From NCBI GenBank assembly GCA_032358165.1, contig JAALGY010000008.1, positions 682,001 through 746,000 of the forward strand: a stretch of 64,000 nucleotides of DNA, given 5' to 3'. This document shows positions 33,901-43,815 of this stretch, piece by piece. Both the position numbers and the translations under genes were made by a program. Source of the stretch: Diplosphaera chodatii (lineage: Eukaryota > Chlorophyta > Trebouxiophyceae > Prasiolales > Stichococcaceae). The notes beneath the pieces are model-generated. The model worked only from the letters and a program-made list of their open reading frames with translations, was not told the DNA's origin and did no database searches. How positions within the stretch are numbered: the stretch's first letter is position 1; every line of letters starts with the position of its first letter.

Positions 33901-35024
33901 TTGCGGCCGATGCGGTCTGCCAAGTACCCCAGTCCCAGCTGCCCCGCAATGATGCCGCCCACCTGCACAGTGTGACAGAGTGAAACAGTGTCCACACGTT
34001 GCACCTGCGACATGGTATGCATGGCCACTGCTATGGATGCAGCATCATCGTCCTGCCACTGGAGTGGGATCAAGCCAGCGGCTGTCAGGCACTTGCAAAC
34101 GCAGTCACCTGAGTGTAGTGGATGGATGACAGCAGTGCCTTTGAGCACGTCTCATGCGTCTTCCAGCACCGCGGGTACTCTTCCTCGAAGACTGGAGTCA
34201 GATTGCCCACAGAAAAGACAAAGTATGCTGCAGTGTATCAACAGGAGCAAATCAAGAATGTGTCTCGTCAGCACGAGGTGCTGTGGAACTTGCTCAAGTG
34301 GGCAGTCAGTTCTAACACCGATGCATGCGCAGGCGCATCACCTTCTGTGAACATGCCGAGGCCCGGCACGGCGAAGGACAGCACCCAGGCCAGGTGCCGG
34401 CCAATGGCTGACTGCGGCTGCTGCCTGAATGCCGCGCTGCTGGGGTGCCGGGCCTCCATCTCGAGCTCCATCGCCATCATGAGGTCCTCGCCGCCCTCCT
34501 GCGGTCAGGAAGTTGCACTTTCCACAGGCTGCATGCGCCTGCTCGCGTACCTCCTGATTATGTGTTGCATGCGTGTGCAGCGCACAGTCTCAGGCCTGGT
34601 GCACAGGCACCTCGTCGCTGTCGTGCAGGCTGGACCTGACGGCGGAGGTGTAGGAGCCCTGTCTGGAGAAGGAGCCCCTGCTGCTGCGCATCTGCTTTGG
34701 CGGGAGGAGCGCGCTGCATACAGCAGCAGATGTGCGTCAATACATGGCCGCGGTTGCGCATTGCGGCGGGTCATGCAACATGGTCAGCTTCTTGGAAGGC
34801 GGGAAATGCACACACCTCCTCTCTCCAGCTGAATGATCCGCTTCGTTGGCATCGGATGTGGACTCAGCACGGTCGTCTGGTGCTGCAATGACATGCTCCG
34901 CCTGCGCCAGATCCTGAGCGACTCCGGCATCGCCAGCTTCGTCGCGTGTCGCCAAGCTAGCGGCAGCGCTGGGTGCTGCGACAGGATCAAATGTTGCCAG
35001 CGGCTGTGTGCTTTCAAAACCCAT
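30926..35024 (-). CDS. MFS transporter, PHT1/PHO84 phosphate:H+ symporter-like
   Basis: Seventeen exons keep phase: 35024-34816, 34713-34611, 34498-34342, 34227-34109, 33962-33810, 33647-33500, 33360-33263, 33159-33040, 32863-32752, 32595-32534, 32442-32341, 32181-32069, 31976-31928, 31822-31763, 31605-31464, 31316-31207 and 31018-30926, 649 residues. After a cytosolic N-terminus of about 120 residues come GLGMFTEAYFVFSVGNL, the MFS A-motif GYLADRIGRKWG, GVGVGGEYPIASTS and WGPNATTWLLPSELFPTETR. The last matches the conserved FGPNxTTF...ELFP block of Pht1-type phosphate carriers. DYHGEAVNPANLSLFE is in the C-terminal tail. Phosphate uptake is likely, but a related metabolite:H+ symporter is possible. 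Two introns seem to start with GC (donors 32533 and 31463, both GCGAGC). A 5-codon upstream ORF (35031-35014) overlaps the start. Confidence 0.88.
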
Positions 35025-35031
35025 GATCCAT
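35014..35031 (-). promoter_or_regulatory. Upstream ORF overlapping PHT1-like start codon
   Basis: An ATG at 35031, 7 nt before the predicted start at 35024, opens a five-codon frame (Met-Asp-His-Gly-Phe) that stops at 35014, inside the main coding sequence. Such an overlapping uORF would normally lower translation of the transporter or force leaky scanning. It exists only if transcription starts upstream of it. Confidence 0.4.
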
Positions 35032-35625
35032 GCAAGGAACGGTCACAGATGGTGTTGTGATCTCAAGGAGTGCATTGTCAACATGTCAACACAGATGATG
35101 ATCGCTCGAGGTGGTTGAAACGCTTGCAATTCAAGCTGAGCGTGGATTAGAGCATATGCTTGCATTTACGCGGCGTACGCGGAGAGGTAACCTACCTCCT
35201 GGCAGGCAGCCATCAAAGTCTGACTGTAGGAGATCAGTCAGCCGCTACATGCAGCCGAACCCTTTTCACTGGTTCGCAACAGTAGTGTGCTAAAATAGAA
35301 CCTGGCTGAACATTGAACCTCCCAATCAAACTGGATAAAGATTCGAGGAATACTATTCGGGCAATCAGGGCAGGCAAAATGGACTTCACACTACTACTAC
35401 TGAACACACTTCAGAGCTCAATACATGAGCAGAAATATTGGCCAGAACCAAGTTGGCACAGGGCAAGCCGCAGTGCCGCTCGACGCATTGGCAGTGCGGG
35501 CCCCCGAGCCGCATGTTGATGTCGCTGCACAGCAAGATGCTCTGTCAAAGTAGCCAGCCAGTGGGCCGCAGCGTCGGCAGTGCTGCGGCACGTTGGCCAC
35601 ACACCCCGAGCTCTATTGGTGGACA
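35025..35625. other. Intergenic between the two MFS genes
   Basis: This 601 bp gap lies between the start of the PHT1-like gene and the stop of the OCT7-like gene, both on the minus strand. It contains the promoter of the former and the 3' UTR of the latter. The part 35280-35420 is AT-richer than its surroundings and probably core promoter. No coding signal was seen. Confidence 0.4.
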
Positions 35626-38600
35626 TCACCGATCCTCTGCAAGCGGCCCGCCTGAGTGTACGGCGCCCGGTCGCAACAGCCCCGCCCGTGGACGCTCGTC
35701 ATCGTTGTGGGCCGTCGTTTGGCGCTCCTCGGCTGCAGCGTCATCGTCGTCTCCACTGGCAGAGCCCAGGCTGAAAGCAGAGCCATCAGATCCTGAACCC
35801 CGGCTGATCAGGAGGCCGTTCGACGGCTGTGCGACGCCAAACACCTGTCCAATGGCGAAAGCATGTCGGCCAGATGAGAGTGTCCAGGTGCAAGTTGCCA
35901 GTGTGGCAGCACATGCGCAAGGGAGCCCCGTTGCCTCCGCTAGCTGGTGTGATACACACATCGGACACCTGCTGCGCCTGATCATATGCTGTAGAGTGCT
36001 GCGGGCTTTCGCGCTGCAGCTGTGGCACCATAGCAATGTGCGGCGCTGCCTCTGGCTCAGCCTGCAGTCAGAAGCGGGGTGTGGATGGTCACCCTGCGGG
36101 GCGTGCAGCCATACTAGACCTGGAGGCGCACGCCGGCAGGTTGCTTACGGTGTCACAAAGCTCTGCATGCCTTGCACCTGAAGTGAACGGCCCTTGGTCT
36201 CGATTGGCAACGCCATGACTGCGACCATGGCGCCAAGGCAGAATATCGCAAAGAGCCCCTCCACCACGTGGGGATGGCCAGACTGCACACAATATGCCAG
36301 GGCTCAAGTGTGATCCTTGCTTCCGTTCCCGTAACTAGTGTAACAGCGAGCAAAATGATTAGATGCCAGCAAAGCACCACTTGCCTGTACGAGAGCGACA
36401 GCAAAGAATGGAGAGATCAGGCCGCCGATGCGGGAGAAGCTGTTGACCACGCCCATGCCCAGTGACCGCACTGTCGTGGGATATACCTGTGTTGGCATGA
36501 CTTTCGCCTCAGTACATAGAAGATACCGGCAGCATGCAGATGCTTGCACCAGTGTGAAGGCAACCAGCTGGTTGTGACGTAGGGTCACTCGACCGTTGTT
36601 GTGAGCTGACGAGGCGCAACAGCCCGCACCTCTGGCGTGTAGATGAACAAAACTGCAAAGGCGCCCATGGCGCCAGCCCTGCTGCCCCATAGAAATACCT
36701 GCGGCACAGCACCACCGATGCAGATTCCCACAGCCCAGCAGTGCTGTTTCAGTTAGCACAGCTGACACATGAAATCATGCTCGTTGCACAGGCACTCACC
36801 TGCGCTGGAGATGCAATCAGAGCGGCTGTGCACACTCCGGTGATCAGCAATCCCGCTGCCAGGGTGCGTTTCCGGCTGAACATCTCAACGATGACAGCAG
36901 CAAGCAGCATCCCAGGCAGCTCTGCGAAGTACGACACAGGATGCCTTGGTTGTTGTGTACGAAGCAAGCGCATGACCAACTACAGGACTGCCGTGTACTG
37001 AGACCTGGGCAAGGCAGCGAGAACCATGTGCTACAGAGGGGGAGCCCTGCCTGCTGTTGATGTGATGAAGATCTTCCTGAATGCTTCTGAAGACAAATTG
37101 GGCTTGCCGTCTGCCGTGCAAGCTGTTTTCGAGTCGCTGACATGCAACTGCAAGTCAGCACAGGTCATATCAGTGTTTCCGCAATCGGGGGGTATGACCA
37201 TGAATGGTTAAGTGTAACACACCACCCCAGCACACATGCAGGAGGAAGTTCACAGACTGGCAATGCTACAGCCAGCATGGCGCCAGGCAGGCTCACCGTC
37301 GTGGCAAGAAGCACCAAGCCATAGTATACAATGGCATTGGCCCACCAGATGAAAAGCAGCAGCAGCGTTGTGCGCCGCAACGCTGGTGACAGCAGCTGCC
37401 CGAGCATGGCGCTGACCTTGCTCATGCCCTGCGCTACAGCCTCACGGAGGTGTGCTGGCCGCAGAGCCTGCAAGAAACAAAAGGGTTCTGCCAGCATCGT
37501 AGGGGTGGCCGACGCTCAGCAACTTGAAGGAGGAGCTGACAGTGGCGCTCCACGTGTGCAAGAGAAGGGGACCAGGACTGGGGGTTGGCAAAATATCAGG
37601 TGTCACAAGCTCTACGTGAGGGCCTCAACAACCGACATGCAACGTGCCATGTTTGGTACGTTCATGCAGCACCTGGGCTGCTGCTGCCCTGGTCGCCTGC
37701 AGGCGCTGCGCTGTGCCACTTGGGTGCTGCCCCGTGATCACATCCGCTGCATCAGCATGGCCGTTGCTGGCCACTGGGTCTGCTGTTTCCGCCAGCGGCT
37801 TAGCCGCAGCACCGCCCTCCTCCTCGTCTCCTGCCTTGGCAGCTTTCCCTGCACAGCACAGGAACGTAACATCAGCCGGGTAAATATCCGCTTGCCTCTT
37901 GCTGTGCCCGCCTAGTACCCTTCGTGACACCGGAGGACACACCATGGACAACGCCCAGGCGCAAGCCAGTCACCTGCGCAACATACCGAAAACATATTGA
38001 GATCACGCACGTGCACCTGCTGAGGGTTTTCGCGGCGCGTCAGCTGCAAGCTGCCCGGGCGGCAGCGGCCGTCCATTCCAGTGGCTGATGCGGTGCAGCA
38101 CGTCCTGCGCCTCCAGCAGCCGCCCGTTGACGGCCAGGAAGTGCGGGCTCTCCGGCAGCAGCGGGTACAGCGCCATCAGCAACACTGCAGTTGTGATAGG
38201 GCTGCATCTCAGCGCTGGTGCATCTTGACATCCAGCGTTGGGCGGATGGAAGCTGGTGATGATGGAACAACATCCAGTGCATGACCAGCGGGCGGGACAC
38301 GTGTCAGGGAGCAACTGGGTCATATGCTGCAAGCACGATGCGAATCGTACTCTCACCAAAAGGTGCTGCTGACAGTGCAAGCAGCACCCGCCAGCCGGCT
38401 GTCACCAGCACACCCCAGGCGATGGCCGCCTCTGCCATGCTGCCAAATGTCCAGAATGCCTGGAGCGCAATGAGCCAGCCGCCGCGGCCGGCCACTGGGC
38501 AAAACTCTGCAAACAGTGCGAAGGCGACCGGCACGCCGCCCAATCCGATCCCAACCAAAAAGCGAATGAGCAGCAGCCACTGCGGCAACAGAGTGAGGAG

Positions 38601-39632
38601 GCGTCTGAGAAGGGATGTCACTGAAATGGTCCAGGCATGGCATCGTGTCGCACACTGCTGAGTGGTTCTAGCAGGAGCAGTGTGCAGCTCTCACCACATA
38701 GCTTGGTGACGCCGCACTGAGCAGACCGAAAACAAAGATGAACATTGCACAGGCCTGCAGAGATGGACAGCCAGAGTTGAACATTATCCGTCGCGCGGCT
38801 TGCACTGGGGGCTTGCATTGCATTGCCCGCACACCGGGACTGAAGGAAAGGCAGGCAGTAGCACACCTGAAAGCCCACACGCCGGCCGCGGGCGTCTGAC
38901 AGAGCGCCCCATGTGTTGGCGCCCAGCATTGTGCCAAGAAACACCACGCTGGTGATGAGCGACTCCTGCAGGGAACCGTGAGTGTGGCGAAATGGACATG
39001 AACACAGTTCATCACAGCATGCACTTCAGGGGCAACGTGGGATGACAGTGTGCTCAATGATCTGAGCATGCCCTCGGCACCTGGGTCGCCGACAAGCCCC
39101 AGTCGCAGCGCACTGCTGGCCCAAGGAACGACAGGAGCATCATCTCCATTGCATCCGCAGCCCAAGCGAGCCCCGCGTACAGCAGCAGCAGCACCTGGAA
39201 CCACCCAAAGCCTGCAGGAAGCAGATACGGTTTACCCTAGCAGCTAAGTCTGAGACCTATGCTGCCTGTGCAGGATCCTGTGGGGTGTGACATGTTGGCA
39301 CTGGCCCTGGCCCACAGCTGCTGATCCCAGCTTACCCATGTGATCGATGGCTTCGTTGACTGTGTAGGTGGCATCAGCAGCTGCGTCGTCATCCGGTGCC
39401 GCGTCTGAGGACGATAGCGCCCCCGGCAGCACCAGCGACTGCGCCTCCAGCAAGCGTGCATTGCGCTTGCTGGCATGCTCCGCCACGCGGTCCTCATCCT
39501 CCTCCAAGCAAGCCTGAAAGCGCAGGACGTATTCATACAGTGTATGTCATGGTCATGTGCTTCGGCACACGGCTGCAGCAGCCTGGCACCCTGGGCACCC
39601 ACCTGGTTCCACTTCACAGCCGCCTCCACCAT
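35626..39632 (-). CDS. MFS transporter, OCT7/SVOP/NiaP-like
   Basis: Fifteen exons keep phase: 39632-39603, 39513-39336, 39211-39081, 38965-38867, 38754-38695, 38579-38357, 38184-38017, 37848-37673, 37467-37297, 37147-37051, 36921-36800, 36698-36630, 36486-36385, 36282-36178 and 35844-35626, 649 residues. The N-terminal DATYTVNEAIDHMGFGWFQ, then AADAMEMMLLSFLGPAV, match the plant organic cation/carnitine transporter 7 and the SVOP/SV2 and bacterial NiaP (nicotinate) relatives. The A-motif is WGALSDARGRRVG. PESPHFLAVNGRLLEA precedes the large central loop. VYPTTVRSLGMGVVNSFSRI is the late conserved block, followed by an acidic tail. Substrate is uncertain; nicotinate or an organic cation are family precedents. 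Two introns appear to use GC donors: 37050 (G|GCAGGG) and 36384 (CAG|GCAAGT, the GC-AG consensus). The first exon codes only ten residues. Confidence 0.87.
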
Positions 39633-40019
39633 CGACCCCTCGGTCAGGCGTGCCTAGTCTCAATGGCACATGTGCGCCTCTCGTATCCTTTTGCGCCTGT
39701 TTCGATGGCTGCCACTGCTGCTGCACCCGTCGTAACAACAGCTAACCGCATGCATCCGATGTGCCCAGGGTTGTGCCGAGAGTTGCTAGCGCCTGAGGAA
39801 GTTTGTGTTTCGTGCAGCAATTGCAGTACATGGTCCGGTTGCAACGCTGTGACGTGCAGCTTGCCAGTTGTGGGCGTTGAGCGACTTCTGCCATCACGTG
39901 ACCTGTCCGACAGATACATACAACTTCCAGTGCTTCCGCCTAAGCCCTGGCCAGGCCGCCTTGAGCGCTGCATGCTGCAGTGCCTCCTCCTCTCAGCAGG
40001 TGGCCAGGGGGCGGTCAAG
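39633..40019. promoter_or_regulatory. Divergent promoter, OCT7-like / RPL9
   Basis: Only 387 bp separate the start codons of the transporter (minus) and the ribosomal protein gene (plus). Ribosomal protein promoters are strong and constitutive, so the transporter may be co-expressed. A plus-strand frame runs open through this gap into RPL9 exon 1, but it has no homology to the protein family upstream of the Met at 40020. Confidence 0.45.
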
Positions 40020-41772
40020 ATGAAGCTCCTCCACTCCACCCGCGAGGTGGTCGTCCCGGAGGGGCTGTCCCTGGAGGTCAAGGCTCGCCAAGTCCGCGTG
40101 AAGGGCCCACGAGGTGAGCACATCACCAGCCATTCTGGGCTCTTGGGCCGGCTTGAGGCAGGACCCGTCGACTGCAGACACATGTATGTAGTTGCAACGG
40201 CGGCTGCATGGGCCTTCGGCGGATCAACTCGGCAAGGAACACATGGCAAGCAGGGATGGCTGCCCATGGTCAGCTTGCACGGCTATAGCTGCAGCCGGGG
40301 CGTGCGCAGCGACAGCGCGGGCTGCAGCAAGCTCAGCAGTGGTGGCTGCTGCCTCTCGAGTTGGCATCCAGGCCAATGGCCTGCAACAGTGCTGTGGCCG
40401 GCGCTGCAGCCGAGGAAGCGGCGAGGGAGCAAAAGGCGTCACCAGCTGCACATGATGCAGCTGCATTGACACCATCAGTCAGTCGTAGTGCCAGTCCGCA
40501 GATCGGCAACGACGCTGCAGCCAGTTTGCCCGCAGTGGAGATGACTGGGCAGTGGGCTGCAGGGCACTTGCCAAGTGGGGGCCCGCGCCTGCACCAGGCA
40601 GCCAGCCCTAGACATCACGTGGGGCTGGCATGTCAGACGCCGAGCACGTGGAATCGATCGAGTTAACGAAGTAGGTGCTGCGTGACACACATGCGTGGCT
40701 GATGTGCCGTGAGCTGTGTCTCCTGGGAACCCTGTGCAGGCCAGCTCACACGGGACTTCAAGCATACGCGGTTGGACTTTGCCATCGTCGAGGAGGATGG
40801 CGTCAAGAAGCTGCGCGTGGACTGCCACCTGGGCAAGCGCAAGTCGCTGGCGGTGATGCGCACAGTGACCTCGCACATCCAGAACCTGTTCACAGGCGTG
40901 TCAAAGGTGAGGCTGTGCTGCGCACGAGCTGTTATGCCGTGTACAGCCGCCGCAGGGCGTGGCTGCAGTCTTACCAACATCGCATTCTTGCATGTGCAAG
41001 CGGAATGTCAGAACTGGAGCCTGTTGCACTGCCAGGAAGCAGGGGCTCACCTTTTAACACCACCATGTTCTGCTGTCCCTCCCCGTGCCATGGGATTTCA
41101 GTCGGCTCAGACCTGCCCTGTGCGTTTCGCAGGGCTTTGAGTACAAGCTGCGGCTGGTGTATGCTCACTTCCCGATCAACATCAACATCGCCAACGAGGG
41201 CGCGCTGGTGGAGATCCGCAACTTCCTGGGCGAGAAGCGCGTGCGCTCCGTCAACATGTATCCAGGTTAGTTGCTTCCTCCGCTGAACAAGCCGAGATCT
41301 GCTATGGTGCGTGTGGAAAGCCGGCGGCGACAGTCGCCATGTCTTCTCAGTATGCCATGCCGTGCTTCTGCGCATCCCTGGCCCTGGCTAGCCAGATGAT
41401 TCTTCTCATACTCATACGTGTGCTTGCTTGGTCCAGGCGTGAAGTGCGAGCGGTCCTCAGCAGTGAAGGACGAGCTGCTCATCACTGGCAACGATGTGGA
41501 CATGGTGTCCCACTCGGCAGCGCTCATCAGCGGCCAGTGCCACGTGCGGAAGAAGGACATCCGCAAGTTCCTGGACGGCATCTACATCGCGGAGCGGGGG
41601 CTTGTCGTGAAGGTGCGCAAGCTTTGCAACCGTGCATCTGACCTTCCAGTCATGCTGGTCCTGCTGTCATTACCAGCCGTACAGTGTGCATAGTACAGCA
41701 TTTTGTGCGTTCATGACCCAATGATGCCATGGCAACTGTGTGTGACTGTTGGTCTGTTTGCAGGAGGAGTAG
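40020..41772 (+). CDS. RPL9: 60S ribosomal protein L9 (uL6)
   Basis: Five exons keep phase: 40020-40113, 40740-40906, 41133-41265, 41437-41612 and 41764-41772, giving 192 residues, the normal length for eukaryotic uL6. The protein begins [15 protein letters not shown]. Family blocks include [67 protein letters not shown] and the C-terminal [15 protein letters not shown]. It binds 28S rRNA near the factor-binding site of the large subunit. The last exon is only nine nucleotides (Glu-Glu-stop), needed to give the acidic end typical of the family. Intron 1 is by far the longest (626 nt), common in ribosomal protein genes and sometimes a site of enhancer sequence. Confidence 0.97.
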
Positions 41773-41878
41773 AGCCAATGGTGGAAAGGGGGACGTCACC
41801 TTGCCATCTGACAGTTCCACTTGCTGATGTTCTCTAGGGTGTTACTCGATTGCGCACTGTAGATGCCATCAGCCAGAG

Positions 41879-41883
41879 TGTAA
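41879..41883 (+). terminator. TGTAA poly(A) signal, RPL9
   Basis: TGTAA lies 107 nt beyond the RPL9 stop codon, a typical spacing for a highly expressed chlorophyte gene. It falls in the gap before the converging universal stress protein gene. Confidence 0.6.
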
Positions 41884-42001
41884 CAATCATTCAACGGTTC
41901 CAACAGCCCTGTCACACAGCGTCGCGCTTGCCAATGTTCGTTCCCAGTACCTGCCTCGCACAACGCCTGGCATTGGGTATGCCGGCGTCATGCCTAGGTC
42001 A

Positions 42002-43121
42002 TCAGTGCATCACCAACACGGTTTGGTTGCACTTGTTCACCGTGTACTTCGTCACAGACCCAACCAAGTACTTGAGCAGCCTGCCTTTGTGGTGCGCTGC
42101 CATCACAACCAGGGCTGCATCCAACTCGTCCGCCTATGCAGGACAAGCAAGCATCAGGAAGCAGGTTGACGCTTGATCTCTGCAGGCTGAATGCATCCGC
42201 GACAACAAGTGCTGCTACACAATATATGTACTTTTCTACAGGTGTGCACCTTGCGACATATTTGCTGGCCAACAATATCGCAGTCGGTGCTGGCCTCAAC
42301 AATGCAGACATCATGCTGAGCCTAGCAGGGCGCAGCAGCAGGTGTCAGTCAACAGGTCGTTGCAGCGTCATCCTGGGTCTGTATGCATTGACAATCATAG
42401 AAATGTCAGTCAAAGAAGTGACATTAGATCGCAGGCTCACCCCAAGCTGATGTACGATGGGGACAAAGCGATCCTGTATGAAGCCCTGCGCCTGTAACAT
42501 CTGCACCAGCGGGAAGGAGCACCTCATGTGAGATTAGGCAAGTTGACAAGGACGATGTATGGCTGACGCTTCCTCTGACAGTGAAATCTTCTCGCTGCGA
42601 GCAGCCCTCACCCCTAGGTGTTCAGGCTGCATGTTGGTGGACGCAAAGTGCTGCGCGGGTGGCACTATGTGCAGAAAGTGAAATACATCCCCTGCATATG
42701 AGGTACTCTGTTGATCGTTGTCACCGAACTATCTGGCTGCAACACAGCGTTATTTGCTCAGCAGCAGCGTGTGATATCAACCGGCATGATCTAGCTGCGC
42801 ATGCTTACCTGGCCTGTAGAATTGATCAATGGTCCAGCGCAGAGCATGCTCGGAGTCCTGCGCAAGTCAGGAACCCACCCAGAACTGAGGCCCTTCTTGG
42901 GTAGACCCTGACCGTGGTGTGTGCTTCAGGTTGCACCAACGGTGTTGGTGCCGCATGACCATGACATGCGCCATAACCTACACCGGTTGACACACGCTCC
43001 TGAAACGCGCCTCGTGGTCATCAACCGGCACGAGGATGTTGCGGCTCGCCGCATCAGTTTGCGGCGGACTGGTCTGAGGCTGCGGTGGTGTGCTTGGGTC
43101 AGCTGCCCCACTTTGGTCCAT
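42002..43121 (-). CDS. Universal stress protein (UspA domain)
   Basis: Six short exons keep phase: 43121-43011, 42857-42809, 42691-42612, 42500-42441, 42315-42250 and 42133-42002, 165 residues. No single open frame reveals it. A Pro/Gln-rich leader of about 25 residues precedes SRNILVPVDD, the first beta strand with the nucleotide-contacting Asp. Then come ALRWTIDQFYRPGDVFHFLH, ICRKADELDAALVVMAAHHK and GRLLKYLVGSVTKYTV, ending NQTVLVMH. The last blocks match the G-x9-G-S nucleotide-binding loop of ATP-binding Usp proteins, with His residues where Gly is more common. It is probably a soluble cytosolic dimer. Intron 1 is best read with a GC donor (GAG|GCGCGT), which leaves the family-typical six residues between VDD and ALRW; a GT donor 15 nt further on would insert five residues. 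Confidence 0.88.
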
Positions 43122-43815
43122 GCTCACACCTTCAGGCAGGTGTCAGCACTTCACACTTGGCGACGCGACCAGGGCTTGACCACCTCGCCACCAAAGCTTA
43201 CAAGCAAGCAGCTGGAGTTCTGCCTGAGCCGATCATCGACAGTCTTGCGTCCAGCAGTCGAGCAGTGGCCAGTGACAGGTGGAAGCTGCAGGGATGCAGG
43301 GTTGGTGAGCTCTCACGAGAAGTGCATGCAAGCTGTTGGGCTACACCCCGGGGGCCCTTAGCACACTGTACAGCTGGTGTGAGCATCTCTTTACAGTGCA
43401 GTGTACACTTGCTGAGGGCACTTGCATACTGGGCTGCTGCAACAGGGTGTCATGGCGGCGTCAAAGTGGCGCTCGGCAGTGTGACCAACCTTCCCGCCTC
43501 ACAAACGGTATGCTGCCCGCCCGCTGGACGTCAATACACAAGCAAGCGCGAAAAGAATCTGGCCTCAACTCTCACGTGTATGACACGGTAGTACCTGACA
43601 AGGTCACCACGCTGCACACAAATCACTAGCAATCGAGAATAGGTCTCAGCAAAGCCGAGCACACACACTGCGTGCGCTACTACTTATGAAAACTGCCTGC
43701 GGCTGACGTGCCAGATATACCCAAGGCGGGCACACGGCTGCTGAGGTGAGGAACGTGTGCCGCATGAACACAGTGCGCTGCACACCTGCCCGGCTGTGGT
43801 GTTCTGTGCTGATCA
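43122..43815. other. Intergenic, epimerase 3' side to USP 5' side
   Basis: This 694 bp gap lies between two minus-strand genes. It contains the USP promoter and, on the right, the 3' UTR or an alternative last exon of the epimerase (a spliced ending near 43680 is possible). No other coding signal was convincing. Confidence 0.35.

Noticed and set aside
37680..37705. GC donor CAG|GCGACC after exon 8 of the OCT7-like gene
   Set aside because: A normal GT donor (CAG|GTGCTG) lies 24 nt further on in the same phase, and the extra residues fall in a variable loop.
30926..39632. The two MFS genes as a tandem duplication
   Set aside because: Both models happen to give 649 residues, but their conserved blocks belong to different MFS families and intron positions do not match.
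39396..40469. 357-codon plus-strand open frame
   Set aside because: It is antisense to transporter exons on the left, crosses the promoter gap, includes RPL9 exon 1 in frame and then runs into RPL9 intron 1. Only the RPL9 part is real.
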